Notes: generated from the sequence alone by a model not told the origin. Shown: positions 25,637 to 37,175, counted from the first letter of the stretch. The stretch: 64,000 nt of DNA from Entophlyctis helioformis (GCA_025526915.1 JAHLKH010000062.1:1-64000); one strand, 5' to 3'. Program-made: numbers and translations.

Positions 25637-28600
25637 TCAAGGGTTGGCGACATACAGGCCACGGCGGCGGCTGCTGCGACGGCTGCTGCTCGATGGAATG
25701 ATCGGCGTTGCACGACGCTGCACAAACGCCGGATGCGAGACGCCGTTCTCGTCAATGAACATGAGCGACACACGTCTCTTGGCACTGCTGTCCGCAGAGT
25801 CCACTCCGGCTTCTTGCCCCATGCCCGCGACAGATCCGCCCACGAGTCGCTGGCGTAATTGCGCGCCGACTTGAGCTGCTCTTCATAGCCATAGTAGCGT
25901 GCACGGCTCTCGATAATGTCGACCAGGAACGGAATGATTGCTTGCAGAGCTCCCGTCACTGCCAACCGTTGCCACTCGGCGTCAGTTGTCGCGTCATCTC
26001 ACATGCCATCACATTGCGTCATATCACAGCATCTTACCGCGACTGATGACGCCTTGCAGAATATAGATGGGGCTCCAGAACAGGTCCGTGCCCAGCCGTG
26101 CAGCAAAGTTCAAGTATCCAGCCGCTGTGCCCAGCACAGTTGCCTGCTCGGTCGCGCTCTGGTCCTTCAGGCTCTCTGCAATCGCGCGCTGCAGTGCCGC
26201 CTCGTCGTCGTCCTCGATCTGCTCGGCCGGTGACGACATGCTGCTGACCGTTTCGGAAAAGGACGACCACAGAGTGCCAGGCTGGTCAGCCGACGATGGG
26301 GTGGCAGCCGTGTCGGCATTGTCGCCTGGAAGTGCGAGCGGTGTGCCAAAGTGGATGACCGACGATCTGTTTGCTCGTCGCGCCTTGGGCGATGCAGGCA
26401 GTCGAGCAGACGGTCTGGTTGCCGCAAGGGCAGATTCGAGATCAGCCTGCGCCATTCCGCTTTCTTGAGCGACGCCAGCCGTGTCGTCAGAGCCAGTGAG
26501 CGGCAGCTCGTGCGTCTTGTCCGAGTCGGGCGATGGTGGCAGGTCAATCACAGGCGGTGCCAGAAGCGAAACGCGGTACGATCTGTGCTTGGCGCGACGA
26601 GACGAACGTGCCAGCGACTCTTCATCCTCCTCGTCTTCTGTCGCCCATGACGCAATCGACCGCTCCTCGATGGCAAGACGCTCGGCAATCGTCAGCGGCT
26701 TGAGCATCGGATATCCACTGTTGTCATCCGTACGGGCATCAACCAAATCGTCCTTGTTGACGGCAGTCTGCTCATCGCTGCCATCCTGTTCGCCTTGGTT
26801 GTTATCCGTCAGATCCTGGTCCAGGTTCGTGCGAGACCGCGACGCGACAGCTGCACCGGCAGCAGCCGCAGTAAGACCAAGCGCCGTGGCACCAGCAGCA
26901 AGCGCAGATGCAGCGCCAGTGCCGACAACCGCTGCACCCGCCGTGACAGCCGTTGCGCCAGCAACCACTGATCCTGCAGCAACCGTCGCGCCAGCAACAG
27001 CAGTGCCGGCCGCAGCAGCACCTGCAGCCACAGTTCCAGCGACTGCCGCCGCCGTGGCAACAACTGGAGCCGCAGCGACTGCCAGCGTGACGGCAGTGGC
27101 AGCAGCGGTGATTCCGACGGCCGCAGCGCCAACACCAGCAGCCATGTTCATCATGGACGGCATGCCGTACGACGCCCATGTTGCATCAGCAGCCTCTGGC
27201 GCCACGGTCTGATCACCGACGAGCACCTCTGACTTGCTGTCCAACTCCTTGTCCATCTTGGCCTGCACGTTCGCCATGACTGTTGTCTCTGTGGCAGAGT
27301 CCTTTTCGATGCGGTCCTGCGAAATGGCCACAATTGTTGGCACGACCTGCTCTTGAGGGATCAAGGCGTCCTTGACAGTGGCGTGCTCGTGCACGAACGG
27401 CGTTGTCTGGATTGCTGCCTGCTGAGCTTGAGGAGTGACCGTCACTGCCTCTGTGACTGGTGCCTGAGGTGCAGCTGGGGCAGCCGAAGACACCGGCAAA
27501 GCGGCCTGCGTGTGAGGAGAGGCAGGCACCGACTTGATCGCGGCCGCACTGGCCACAACCGATCCGACAGCCTCGTCGATAACAATCGCCGGCACAGGCA
27601 TGGCCGCAGGCGGATCCATCACAGCATCGTCAATCTCGCCGTGCAGAAAGTCTTCGGACACGACAGACGAGGCGCTCGACCCAAACTCGTCCACGTCGTC
27701 AAACTCGAGCAGCGTCGTATCGCCCTCGAGCTCCATGATGACGGGCATCTTGCCGCCAGCCGCCGACGAGAACAGATCGTCGGGACTGGATCCGGCAGGC
27801 CGATCAAGATGGCCGGCGCGCACGCCTTTGCCGCCGACGAGCGCGAGCACACTGCCCTCGTCGTCAACCAGGACAAACGAGCCGCGGATCGCTTTGCGGC
27901 GGTTCTCGAAGCGGGTGTACAGCGACAGGCAGTCCTGGAACGCTGTTGTGATGCGGCGTGGGGTTGTGCTGCATGGGCGAGCAGTGCGGGTTTGTGTGGC
28001 GTTTGCACAGGTGCACGTGGCGGTGCGTTAGTGCTGGCTGCCATGGCAGCTATTGCTGCAGCTGCTGCGGCACACATCAAGGCGGGGATCGCACCTGGCC
28101 GGCTTGACTCGCAGGAACTCGTTGCCGGGGAGCGGAAAGTCGTAGGCGCCCTCGATGGGCAGCAGCACGGGCGAGCTGTTCGCCAGCAGCGGGTGCGACA
28201 CCTTGCCGTCGCCCGCAACCAGGAACGCCTGTGTGTCAGGTGTGAGCATTCGGCGCCGTTCAAGCACTGGCACAGGCGCCGGCTGCATACGGCGCAAGGA
28301 TCGGCACTCACCACGTCGTAGATGGGCTCAGAGTCGGCGTCCTTGCCGGGCAGAGTGACTCGCACGACCTGCAGGCTGCCGTCGACCAGCAGGTCCTTGC
28401 GGTTGAGCTTGGGCTGGATGTGCCAGCAGGCGGCTCGCTCAATGGCGACAATCACAAACGTCGTTGCGCCAACGGACGCCGATGCGCTGGTGCCTGCGTC
28501 GGCCGCAATAGCGGCGGCGGCTGCTGCTGCTGCTGCCGATGCCGTTGCCGACGCTGCCGAAGACGATCGGGTCAGCCTAGGTGATTGCGAGGCTGCCGAG

Positions 28601-28713
28601 GCTGTTGTCGATGCCGACAGCGGCGACGGCGACGGCGACGGCGCTCTGGCCGGGCGGCTGCTCGTGTTGGGCCCGCTGCTGGTGCCCTTGCGAGACAAGT
28701 CGAAAATCGGCAT
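25637..28713 (-). CDS. UIM-containing protein with a long Ala/Val-rich tract
   Basis: Four exons (28312-28713, 28095-28228, 26038-27968, 25637-25958) encode about 930 residues. The order is: a Ser/Ala-rich start (MPIFDLSRKGTSSGP); a domain spread over exons 1-3 (VAIERAACWHIQPKLNRKDL, LLPIEGAYDFPLPGNEFLRV, AFQDCLSLYTRFENRRKAIR, GSFVLVDDEGSVLALVGGKG); an acidic region; an Ala/Val/Gly-rich tract of about 110 residues near 26830-27150; and a ubiquitin-interacting motif, DDDEAALQRAIAESLKDQ. The UIM suggests ubiquitin binding; the remainder is not recognised. In exon 4 the frame breaks at a C4/G4 run (25817-25820). One extra base gives SRAWGQEAGVDSADSSAKRR followed by VSLMFIDENGVSHPAFVQRR, a sensible C-terminus. 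It shares a 140-base upstream region with the divergent membrane-protein gene. Confidence 0.65.
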
Positions 28714-28853
28714 GTCCTCAGGTGGGCTTTACCGTTTTTGGGCAAAACGCTGTCCGTTCATCGACATTGCCCAGGTACCACAGGCAGGCCAAAAACAGCC
28801 TCATCAGGAAGGCGCAAGCTCGGTCGCTCCGTCGGTCGCTCGCCACACCATCC

Positions 28854-31136
28854 ATGTCCAACTTCCAGTGTGCACCGGTGGCCGCGAGTGCGCTCTGTGC
28901 ACCATGGGCAGCCACCGGCTGGTTCGCCACCAACGGCAGCCGCTCGCTGGACGACTCGGTGCGCTTCTTGCTGCCGAGAGGAGGCTACAGACCGCTTGGG
29001 TGCACTTTTGGCCCAGAAACCCCGGCAGCCGCTGCTCTGCAGTTCTCGCAGACCTTCTTCTGCAACAGCGTCATCCTCGGCCCATCCGTCCTGCAGGGAG
29101 ACGGCAACGGCTGGTGGACCCGCCTCGACTGCATGAACCAACGCCCCAGAACAGCGCGGATCTGCCGCTCGTCCTGCCAGTCCTTTGTCGACTCGCTCAG
29201 AGCCGCATTCGACGACCCAGCAGTCTGTCCGCCGGATACGCCTGGCGCACGGCGGGTACCAGGTGCTCCAGAAACCCGCACGCTGGCCGAGCTGCGACAA
29301 CAGACGGTCGATCGGTACGCCCAGCAGTGCGCCAGCGACGCCTTCTCCAGCAACGGCAACGACTGCATTGTGAGCGTGGACGCCGATCGCCGGTGTGGGC
29401 TCAGCTCTCTGGCTCAGTTCAACGAGCTCTGCCCAAGCACATCACCACAAACACGGTCACGGACGATCCCTGTTAAGCCGCCATGCTGCTCGCTTCCAGA
29501 GCCGCCGTTCAATCCAGGCCCGCCTGCACCTCCAAGGGCGTCGGCCAGTCCGACGGCATCGGCCACCGCGTCTGCTGCTGGCTCCAGTTCAACACAGTCT
29601 GGCAGCAGTGCCACTGCCACAGTTTCCCCCGATGCTGCTCAGGGCGGCAAGGGGCCGAATGGACCTGGCCCTGGCGATCGCGACACGGACCGCGGCAACA
29701 CCAACCCAACCCGCGATTGGTGCCAGCAGACTGTCGGTATGCCGTGCGGATACGCAGCAGCCCTCCTTGGTGTCAGCATCGCGATTGCATTGTCGCTTGT
29801 CGGCTTCATGGCTGTGGCGTTTGGCCAAGTGTGGCGTCGTATCGACGACGACAAGAGCAGGCGCTGGATGAACGGTCCCGACACACGGCCACCGCGTCGA
29901 AACATTGGGCTTGATCTGGGCCTGGATTCCACCAGCTCGCCTCTGTCTCAGACGGCGACCGTCGTCTTTCGAAGCTCGCGCGATTTGGACAATGGCAGCA
30001 ACCGGAACCACGGCAGCAGCGATGATGACGAAGACGCAGCTGTCAGGTCCCGCCTGCCTGGCGCGCGGCCGGCTGCCATCGCGCGCGAAGACTTTTTCGG
30101 CCATGCCAACCCCAAGGACGCCAATCCCAATACGGCAACAGCAGCTGGCCCTCCAAAGACGGTTGCATGGTCAGCATTTCTGCAAGAGGAGCAGCGTAGG
30201 CAGACGCCTGCTGCCTCTGCGCCACACGCGCCACACGCGCCACGGTCTGTTGTCATCCCTCGCAGGTCAGACCGCAGCCTTGGACGCGCCGCACAGCCTG
30301 CCCAGCCTGCACAGCCTCCGCCACCATTGCAGTCCCCTTCCGCCCAGTCACAGTCTATACCCACATCTTCCCGGCAGGACACGCAGCTCAAGCCGCAAAA
30401 GACACTGGTCGAGTCATTGGCAAGACCAGCAACGCCGTATGATCTCCTGCAAGACCTGCTTGGATCAAGCAAAGACGATGATGAAAACAACGGCCAGTTG
30501 ACCAGCAGTAGCAGCAGTAGCAGCAGCGCCAGCTTTTCTTCCATCCGTCCAAGCGAAGCTGCCTCCAACATCGACTGCTACTCGACCCGTACAAATCAGT
30601 CGCTCATGTCCATGATCCAGAGCAAGCCAGCAGCCGCATCAACAGCATTGGTAACGTCTGCACACGCAGCACCACGACCACATGGTCTCCAACTGCCTCG
30701 ATGTAACCAGATCCCACCACACACTCTGCCACAACGCATAGAGATTAGTCCTCGCTCGCCACACTCCTTGCATGCGCACCAGAACCAATCGCCGGTTCGG
30801 CTGCAGCCAGATGCTGACAGTGCGCATGCGGCACGCCAGCCGCTGACACTTCCGAGGCGACTCTTGCGCGCAAACCCGCGCGGTGGCTCGCCCTCATCCC
30901 CACTGTCGCCGCAGTCGCCGCAGTCGCCCCAATCGGCACCGACCGTCTCGACACAGCTGCACCAGCATCCCGCCCACTCAGCCACGCAGCCAATGCCGAG
31001 ACTCATGACAACCGAGCCATCACGGTCAGCATTGCCACGATGGCATGACGACCGCGTGCACCACGGCACTGACGCCAAGACGACCGATAGAGCGCGGCCG
31101 GCACGACCCGGCTACGCCGCCCCGCCCCACGCATAG
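28854..31136 (+). CDS. Single-pass membrane protein with Cys-rich ectodomain
   Basis: One exon encodes 760 residues from ATG 28854 (MSNFQCAPVAASALCAPWAA). The first 300 residues contain about 20 cysteines (CTFGPETP, FSQTFFCNSVIL, ICRSSCQSFVDSLRAAF, PPCCSLPEPP), then a Ser/Thr/Pro-rich stalk, one membrane helix at about residue 310 (YAAALLGVSIAIALSLVGFM) and a long, disordered, Ser/Pro/Gln-rich cytoplasmic tail. The layout is that of a cell-surface receptor or wall sensor. The family is not recognised. No signal peptide follows this ATG, so either an upstream exon is missed or the protein uses its internal helix as a signal anchor. A non-ATG extension of the same frame runs upstream without features and was not used. 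Confidence 0.6.
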   Translation: MSNFQCAPVAASALCAPWAATGWFATNGSRSLDDSVRFLLPRGGYRPLGCTFGPETPAAAALQFSQTFFCNSVILGPSVLQGDGNGWWTRLDCMNQRPRTARICRSSCQSFVDSLRAAFDDPAVCPPDTPGARRVPGAPETRTLAELRQQTVDRYAQQCASDAFSSNGNDCIVSVDADRRCGLSSLAQFNELCPSTSPQTRSRTIPVKPPCCSLPEPPFNPGPPAPPRASASPTASATASAAGSSSTQSGSSATATVSPDAAQGGKGPNGPGPGDRDTDRGNTNPTRDWCQQTVGMPCGYAAALLGVSIAIALSLVGFMAVAFGQVWRRIDDDKSRRWMNGPDTRPPRRNIGLDLGLDSTSSPLSQTATVVFRSSRDLDNGSNRNHGSSDDDEDAAVRSRLPGARPAAIAREDFFGHANPKDANPNTATAAGPPKTVAWSAFLQEEQRRQTPAASAPHAPHAPRSVVIPRRSDRSLGRAAQPAQPAQPPPPLQSPSAQSQSIPTSSRQDTQLKPQKTLVESLARPATPYDLLQDLLGSSKDDDENNGQLTSSSSSSSSASFSSIRPSEAASNIDCYSTRTNQSLMSMIQSKPAAASTALVTSAHAAPRPHGLQLPRCNQIPPHTLPQRIEISPRSPHSLHAHQNQSPVRLQPDADSAHAARQPLTLPRRLLRANPRGGSPSSPLSPQSPQSPQSAPTVSTQLHQHPAHSATQPMPRLMTTEPSRSALPRWHDDRVHHGTDAKTTDRARPARPGYAAPPHA

Positions 31137-31259
31137 ACGCATCTCCGCACACACTGTAGAATGAATTGTTATTGTGCATGCCGCCACCAAAACACAACAG
31201 ACAGCTCCAGAAACACGGTTGTTCACTCGTCGCTACCAAGAAGAGAGAGAGAGAGGGGA

Positions 31260-34200
31260 TCAAATGATGGCAAGGTCCTCAAACTGCAACACGACTGGCG
31301 CAGACACCAGCCCGTTGTCGTGCACATCCGATCGCTTCCGGCCCTTGCGGCCCTTGCCACGCGACTCGCCCGTCTCGCCACGAGCCCCGCCCTGGCCGTC
31401 CACCGGCTCCTCTGTCTGATCGCCAGGCACCGGACTGCCGCCCTCGCTGCGGGTGCCCACGCCGCCATGTTCGACAAGGTACGCGAGCCTCATCTTGGCG
31501 CGCGTCATAAACGTGCGCACAACCTGCATCTTGTGCCGGCGCTGCATCTGCTTCTTGGACGACTCGCGGGGCTGCTGCTGCTGCGTGCACGGGGCAAAGA
31601 GGTCGCGCACCGCGTGCGTACGGCCCGAGATGATGAGCTCGACGGCACGCCGGCACTCAGCAATGAAGAGCGGGATGCGCGTGAGCGTGCGCGCCGTGTT
31701 GTGGTCAATCTCGAACGGGTCCTCGACAAACAGCGTCCGCTTCGATTTGCCTTTGGCCTTTCCAGCCACAGGCGCTGACGTCGCTGCCGTCTTGCTTTTG
31801 TCTTTGGGAGCCGTGGCAGGCTCCGCGGAGCCCATATCGACATTCGCGAGAACAAGGCCGTCCGACGCCGGGTTCGCAACATATCCAGCAGCACTCGCGC
31901 TAGCCTCGTGAGTGGGCAAGGCGGTCGTAGCAGACAACACGTTGCCATCGATACCCAAACCACCCGGGAGCATGGTCACATGGCCGTTGCTGTCCACAGA
32001 CACAATGCCGCCATCGCGCACCGACACGCGCAGACCCTCCTCGTACGAAAACTCGTAGCCAAAGAACCGCATAAACTCAAAAAAGAGCGCAGCAACGCCT
32101 TTGCGCGAGCGCCAGACGTTGTTGATGTTCTCGCCAATGGCAATACCTGTGCCAGCCACGCGCTTGAGAATCGGATGGTTAAAGTCGCGCTCGTAGGTGA
32201 CGTCGATCTGGCGCATGGGGATCGCTTTGCGTTTGCCCAGGCGGCGCGTGGGGACGGGCACTGAGATGATGTTGGGTGGGCCAGAGGCTGCTCCAATCGC
32301 CTGCAACGAAGGCAGGATGCCCACACGCTGTAAAAAGGCAATCGCCATGAGGGTGTACGCGTACGAGCTGAGAGTGCCTGTACTCCATCCATCCATCCAT
32401 CCATCCATCGGCCCAGAATGGTTGTCAGCAACAGGATCGGCCCAGCAGGCTGTACATCAATGCGAGAGACTCACCACCGCTGGACGGATTGTTAATGTCG
32501 CGCGACTTGGCCCACATCTTGATGAGCATGATGAATGGCTTGATGCGCGGATCAAGCATGGTATACGTCTTGAGCAGAGCCGAGTTGAACACGCCCAGGT
32601 AGTGGCCGACGTTGATGTCGGCCGTCACGCCAAACTGCCTATCGACAAACTTGCAGATGGGCACGCGCGCGTTGGAGATGGCGACAACATCGACCATGCC
32701 CGCGCGACGGAGAGAGTTGGCGAGATGGTGCATGTTGCGAACAGGGTGCGAGGAGAGGTCGCCGCGGACGACTTCGATGGTCATATCCACGTCCGAGGAG
32801 TTGGTGCCCAGGTTGTTGACGGACGAGCCGAACAGGTAGACGCAGACGTCCTTGTAGTTCTTGTCGAGGATCGCCTGCACTTTGGCGAGAAACTGGGTGC
32901 GGTCGGGATGGCCACCGATGCGCGTCACGTCGGCATAAAAGATCTGGAGGTCAACCACATACTCGAGCTCGCGCACATCGACCCATGGCGCAGTCTTTGT
33001 CGCGTCCGCAGTGGCCGTCGACGCAGCGCGGTCTCGGCTCTTGCGGCTGCCTGCCGTGGGAGCCAGCTGGTCCATTTCGTATTCCAGATCGTCATCGCCA
33101 GAGCCGTCCGAGTCCATGTCGCTGTCGCTAGTACCGGCCTCGTCGTCATCCTTGATGGTGAAGTAGTCTTCCGCGAAATCAGCCCAGACATCGGCGATGG
33201 TGATCGCAGCCTCGCGGTCAGCGTCCGTCGGCGAGTCCATCTTGTCCAGGAACACGTCGCGATCATTGGCGTTGGGCACACGCGTTTCAGAGAGCGTCCA
33301 CACCTCGCCGCGGATAAGCAGCTTGGGCGACCCAAGCTCCGAGAAGAAGGCAAACAGGCGGGATTTGGGAAACGCCCCAAACCGAGGACCGCCGTGACGG
33401 TCCAGCCAGCGTGAGAGCTCGTGGTGGAACTCGCGCACGACGAGACCGAGATCCGAGCCTGGCGCCATGCGCTCTTCGGTGCCAAACAGGCAGAGTGCGC
33501 ACATGACGATGGGCACGCGGTGCAGCTCAATGGCCTTTGCCTTGGACTCGGCCGACAGAGTCTTTACAGCGGCAGGCGCTTTAGGAGGCAAAGCAGCGGG
33601 GTCAGACCCGCTTGGTGCTGCAGGCTTGTCTGTTTTGATCTTGGCGATCCTGGTCTCCCGGGCAGGTGCCTTGGACACCGAGTCGGCCGTGGGAGCAGAA
33701 GCAGAAGCAGCGGGCTGAGCAGACGTGGCAGCAGCCGATCCATAGGCAGGCAGATCTGCCATGCGCTGGGCCGACACGGGCCGCTCGGGCTCAAACTGCT
33801 TGGTCATGTCCAGCAAGAACGGACGCAGATGGGCGACAAAGGGCCAGTTTGAGGCGGCAGCAGAGGCAGCAGCAGCAGCATCGCCGCCCTGCGAGAGCGA
33901 GCGGGCATGTGCACGGCCAGCGCTGTGCGACAGAGCAAGCAGCAGATCCCTGCCGTCAGGCCCACCACGGATTGTCTTGAGGTACAGCAGGCCCTCCGAC
34001 TCGACAAACACAGGGAACACCGAGTCGCCCAGGATGGAGGCGAGCCCGCCGGGAGCGGAGGAGGGCGGGAGGAGCTCGTCGATCCACTTTTGCTTTGCGT
34101 GGAAGGTCAGGGTCTGGCGGGCGACGAGCTCGTTGTCCTGGAGCAGCTGCCTGTACAGCGAGCGGACGCGGTCCGAGGCGGTCGCCATGCGCAGCGTGTG

Positions 34201-34647
34201 GTTCTGTGCCCAGAACACGGTGGCCGCAGCCAGGACGACAAGCTCGAGGAGCAGCTGGTCCCGCGGTGCGAGGCTGGCGGCGCGGTGGGCCTGGGGCTGG
34301 GCCTGTGCCTGGGCGTGGGCATGGGGCTGGGTGCTGGCGCCGTTGGAAGCGGCCAGCGGTTGCTTACTCTTGTGATGCCGCGGGCGGTGGCTGCCGCTGT
34401 TGCCGTTGCTGTTGCTGTTGCCGTTGCTGCCGCCGTTACTGTTGCTCACAGCGGGCTCTGAGGCGCCTGCCGTGGCTGCGGTATCTGGCATGGCGGGTAT
34501 GTCTGGCATGGCGGGCAGTGTGGGCAGTGTGGGCAGTGTGGGCAAGGCTGGTTCAAGCGAGTCGTCGGAGGATCGCGCGGTGGCGGCAAGTGCGCGTTGG
34601 CGTCTGGACGGCGTCTGGTCGGCGTCTGTGCACAGCGGCCAGCGCAT
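31260..34647 (-). CDS. Non-canonical poly(A)/terminal nucleotidyltransferase (Cid1/Trf4-like)
   Basis: These enzymes add A or U to RNA 3' ends for surveillance or decay. Two exons (32475-34647, 31260-32377) give 1096 residues. The catalytic core begins near residue 560: FGSSVNNLGTNSSDVDMTIE carries the GS and DxD of the polymerase-beta fold, and ADINVGHYLGVFNSALLKTY supplies the third acidic residue. Then come IKMWAKSRDIN and NPSSGG|TLSSYAYTLM, the last spanning the intron, and the PAP-associated domain (RSRKGVAALFFEFMRFFGYE). The N-terminal 500 residues and the C-terminal 150 are low-complexity and basic. A KGKGRK-type Lys/Arg cluster near the end may be a nuclear signal. The intron holds a CATC microsatellite. 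Confidence 0.85.
32385..32409. repeat. CATC microsatellite in an intron
   Basis: Six tandem copies of catc lie in the only intron of the nucleotidyltransferase gene, close to its acceptor site. Confidence 0.85.
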
Positions 34648-34748
34648 CGACAGGTGCCACTCGGCAGCCGCAACACGCAAGCAGGCACGACAGCCACAAG
34701 ACTGCGCGACGGCCGAACGACTGCACGACGACAACTGCACACACAGAT

Positions 34749-35441
34749 CTATGCAGCGTCTTTATTCCCTTGGCTCCCTTCCGGATCGTTCCCCTCGTCG
34801 TCACCCTTGTCGTCACCCTCGTCGTCGCCGCATCCATCCGTGCTGCGGCCCTTCCAGAAGCCCTTGCCGTAGCTCACAAGCACCTCCTGGCCCTTGGCAA
34901 TCTTGCATGTCGACACCACGCCCATGCCCACCACCCCGCTGGCTGCATCGCGGAACACCTCGAAGCGGGCATTGGGCCGCACGCCGATGCCTCTATAGTC
35001 GTTGAAGAACCGTGCCTCGTTGCCCGCGATCTCGGCGTCGATCGACAGCCCGTGCCCAAGGTTGATGATGTAGTCGGACGTGGTGGATGCGCTGGCCTCG
35101 GGCCGCACGATGCCAATGTATGTAAGGATGTGCGTGCCTGGCCCGATGGTGGCGAGGGCGTGGAGGCTGCGTTGGCCGACGGCTGGGTGCGAAGGGTCCG
35201 TCACCTTGACGATGCGCACGAGCGGACGGCGGTTTTGTGGAAGCGTCACGACGGGAATCTGGTCTCTCATGCTGCTGCTGCTGCTGTCGCCGGACATGGA
35301 CTGTGCGAGTGCAGGCTTGGTGGTGTAGAAGCGCACAAGTTCTGCGGGCACGTCCTTGGCCCACTCCAGTCTGGTCAGATACCGCAGCTCTGGCGGCCAG
35401 CCCTTTGGTGCCGCTGCATTGCTGTCGCCGTTTTTCGGCAT
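34749..35441 (-). CDS. SET-domain protein (putative protein-lysine methyltransferase)
   Basis: A single exon encodes 230 residues. The C-terminal half reads as a SET domain: GPGTHILTYIGIVRPEAS, DYIINLGHGLSIDAEIAGNE, ARFFNDYRGIGVRPNARF (the NHS/ND-type cofactor pocket, here FFNDY) and EVLVSYGKGFWKGR, with the Tyr and Phe-Trp expected at the end of the fold. SET enzymes transfer methyl from S-adenosylmethionine to lysine; the substrate is unknown. The protein ends in a run of Asp, Gly and Lys. No cysteine-rich pre- or post-SET motifs are seen, suggesting a non-histone type. Its stop is about 100 bases upstream of the nucleotidyltransferase start, same strand. Confidence 0.75.
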   Translation of the reverse strand: MPKNGDSNAAAPKGWPPELRYLTRLEWAKDVPAELVRFYTTKPALAQSMSGDSSSSSMRDQIPVVTLPQNRRPLVRIVKVTDPSHPAVGQRSLHALATIGPGTHILTYIGIVRPEASASTTSDYIINLGHGLSIDAEIAGNEARFFNDYRGIGVRPNARFEVFRDAASGVVGMGVVSTCKIAKGQEVLVSYGKGFWKGRSTDGCGDDEGDDKGDDEGNDPEGSQGNKDAA

Positions 35442-35677
35442 CTGCCAGTTGACGGTCGGAGCGTCAAGATCCCAGTTTCAACGGAGGGGCAGCGACTGGC
35501 CGGCACACAAGACGACGATAACGGCTCAGTGGCAAAGGATGGTTTCATTGAGGTCAAGTATGCATGAGAGTAATGAACAAGATGCGGGTGTCGGTGTAGA
35601 TGGAGGTGTGGAGGGCAGTGCACCACGGCGCTGATGTGCATCTAGTGGTGCACAGATCGAACACTCTGCAGGATCTC

Positions 35678-36478
35678 CTAGTCAAAGAGGGGAGGGATGG
35701 GACCGCTTGCACCTTGGGTCTCCGAGTCGCGGAGGGGAGGGATAAGAGTGGTCTTCTCCTTCGTCTCCTGGCGCTTGCTGAGGCCACTCGCGACCGATGG
35801 TGCACCTTGGGTCTCCGAGTCGCGGAGGGGAGGGATCAGAGTGGTCTTCTCCTTTGTCTCTTGGCGCTTGTCGTACTGGTGGACAACAACCGGAAGGGGC
35901 TCCGTCGAGCCGCGGAGATCCTGCGCCGGCTGCTCGATCTGGTCGAAGAGGGGAGGGATGGGCTTGTTCTTCTCCTTCTGGGTCTGGCGCTTGGTGAGGC
36001 CACTCGCGACCGATGGTGCACTTTGGGTTTCCGAGTCGCGGAGAGGAGGGATGGGACCGCTTGCATCTTGGGTCTCCGAGTCACGGAGGGGAGGGATCAG
36101 AGTGGTCTTCTCCTTCGTCTCTTGGCGCTTGTCGTACTGGTGGACAACGACCGGAAGGGGCTCCGTCGAGCCGCGGAGATCCTGCGCCGGCTGCTCGATC
36201 TGGTCAAAGAGAGGCGGGATGGGCTTGTTCTTTTCCTTCTGGGTCTGGCGCTTGCTGAGACCGGCTGAAACGGACGGTGCACTTTGGGTCTCGTGCGAGT
36301 CGAAGAGGGGAGGGATGGGCCTGGTCTTTTGCTGGCCGCCTGCCTGGCGCTTCTCGACTTGGCGCTTGTGGGCGAGGCCAGAGGAACGGCCTTGGATTTC
36401 GGTGGCTGGGCCGGTCGGGAGGGCCGAGGCCGAGGCGAGGAGCAGGGCAATGAGGGCGGCGACGGAGAAGGTGCGCAT
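35678..36478 (-). CDS. KEP-like secreted repeat-peptide precursor, left copy
   Basis: A single exon encodes 266 residues with no cysteine. It starts with a clear signal peptide (MRTFSVAALIALLLASASAL). Lys-Arg pairs lie at residues 38, 43, 76, 117, 163, 204 and 235, and each is followed by Gln. Between them the protein is built of repeats around the motif IPPL(F/R)D, eight copies, in contexts such as NKPIPPLFD, TTLIPPLRD and GPIPPLRD, plus two copies of a 25-residue block containing EQPAQDLRGSTEPLPVVVHQ. In fungi, this layout defines Kex2-processed repeat proteins: the Golgi protease would cut after KR and release several short peptides. No CaaX box is present and it does not resemble alpha-factor. 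Peptide function is unknown. A TATAAA lies about 120 bases upstream. Confidence 0.8.
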   Translation of the reverse strand: MRTFSVAALIALLLASASALPTGPATEIQGRSSGLAHKRQVEKRQAGGQQKTRPIPPLFDSHETQSAPSVSAGLSKRQTQKEKNKPIPPLFDQIEQPAQDLRGSTEPLPVVVHQYDKRQETKEKTTLIPPLRDSETQDASGPIPPLRDSETQSAPSVASGLTKRQTQKEKNKPIPPLFDQIEQPAQDLRGSTEPLPVVVHQYDKRQETKEKTTLIPPLRDSETQGAPSVASGLSKRQETKEKTTLIPPLRDSETQGASGPIPPLFD

Positions 36479-36600
36479 GTTTTGGTCTTGGACGGCGAGC
36501 GAGCGCGAGAGGGGCAAGCGATGGGGCAAGGGAGCGAGGGCTGTGCTGGATGGAGCGATGCGATGGGGAGCAATGGAACGGGCCGATCTGCTGGCCTCTC

Positions 36601-36607
36601 TTTATAC
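36601..36607 (-). promoter_or_regulatory. TATA box of left KEP-like gene
   Basis: TATAAAG on the minus strand, about 123 bases before the ATG at 36478, within gcgagtataaagagaggcc. The same sequence stands at the same place in the right arm. Confidence 0.6.
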
Positions 36608-36806
36608 TCGCCAGCCGCGGCGATTTGCAGGCCCTTGTCGCGGGCTCGTGGGCGGGTCGAACAACGCCTGAGCCTCAACTGTTTGCATTGTCGGCACGCG
36701 CAAGCCACATGATCGGTCCGTGTCGGGCTTTTGCCGAGCGTCTGCCTCTCCTCCTGCTTGATCGCAGCGGATCCAGCCAACCCTTGCTGGTGGCTGTTGG
36801 CGCTTA

Positions 36807-36807
<1 letters not shown>

Positions 36808-36847
<40 letters not shown>
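36808..36847. repeat. CGT trinucleotide repeat, left arm
   Basis: About 13 tandem cgt units lie upstream of the left KEP-like gene. The matching tract in the right arm is about one or two units shorter, one of the few differences between the arms. Confidence 0.9.
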
Positions 36848-36848
<1 letters not shown>

Positions 36849-37175
36849 GTGACAGTGACTGGGTTGCCGTGCTGCCGTGCTGTCGTGTTGCCGTGCACGC
36901 AGCCAGCCAGCCAGTCAGCCAGCCAGCCAGTAGTGCACGACTGCAGGCAGCAGCACGCCGCACCTGTCGGCCGGCTGTGGCTGCAGCCCCCGCCTGCTCG
37001 CATCTCGTCATCACCAACGGGCACAGGTCGCGGCCATCGGCCCCATCTGTGTCCGTCACGGGTGGCGATGCCGTTGCAGCACGAGCACAGCACGAACGCG
37101 GCATGAACGCGGCATGAAACGCCGGCACAAGCCTGCCATGTCGACTCCTGTTGCCCGCCCACATGACGGAGCGTC

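Noticed and set aside
28581..28853. Longer N-terminus for the Cys-rich membrane protein
   Set aside because: This extension has no ATG until 28854, lacks a signal peptide and overlaps the first exon of the divergent UIM gene.
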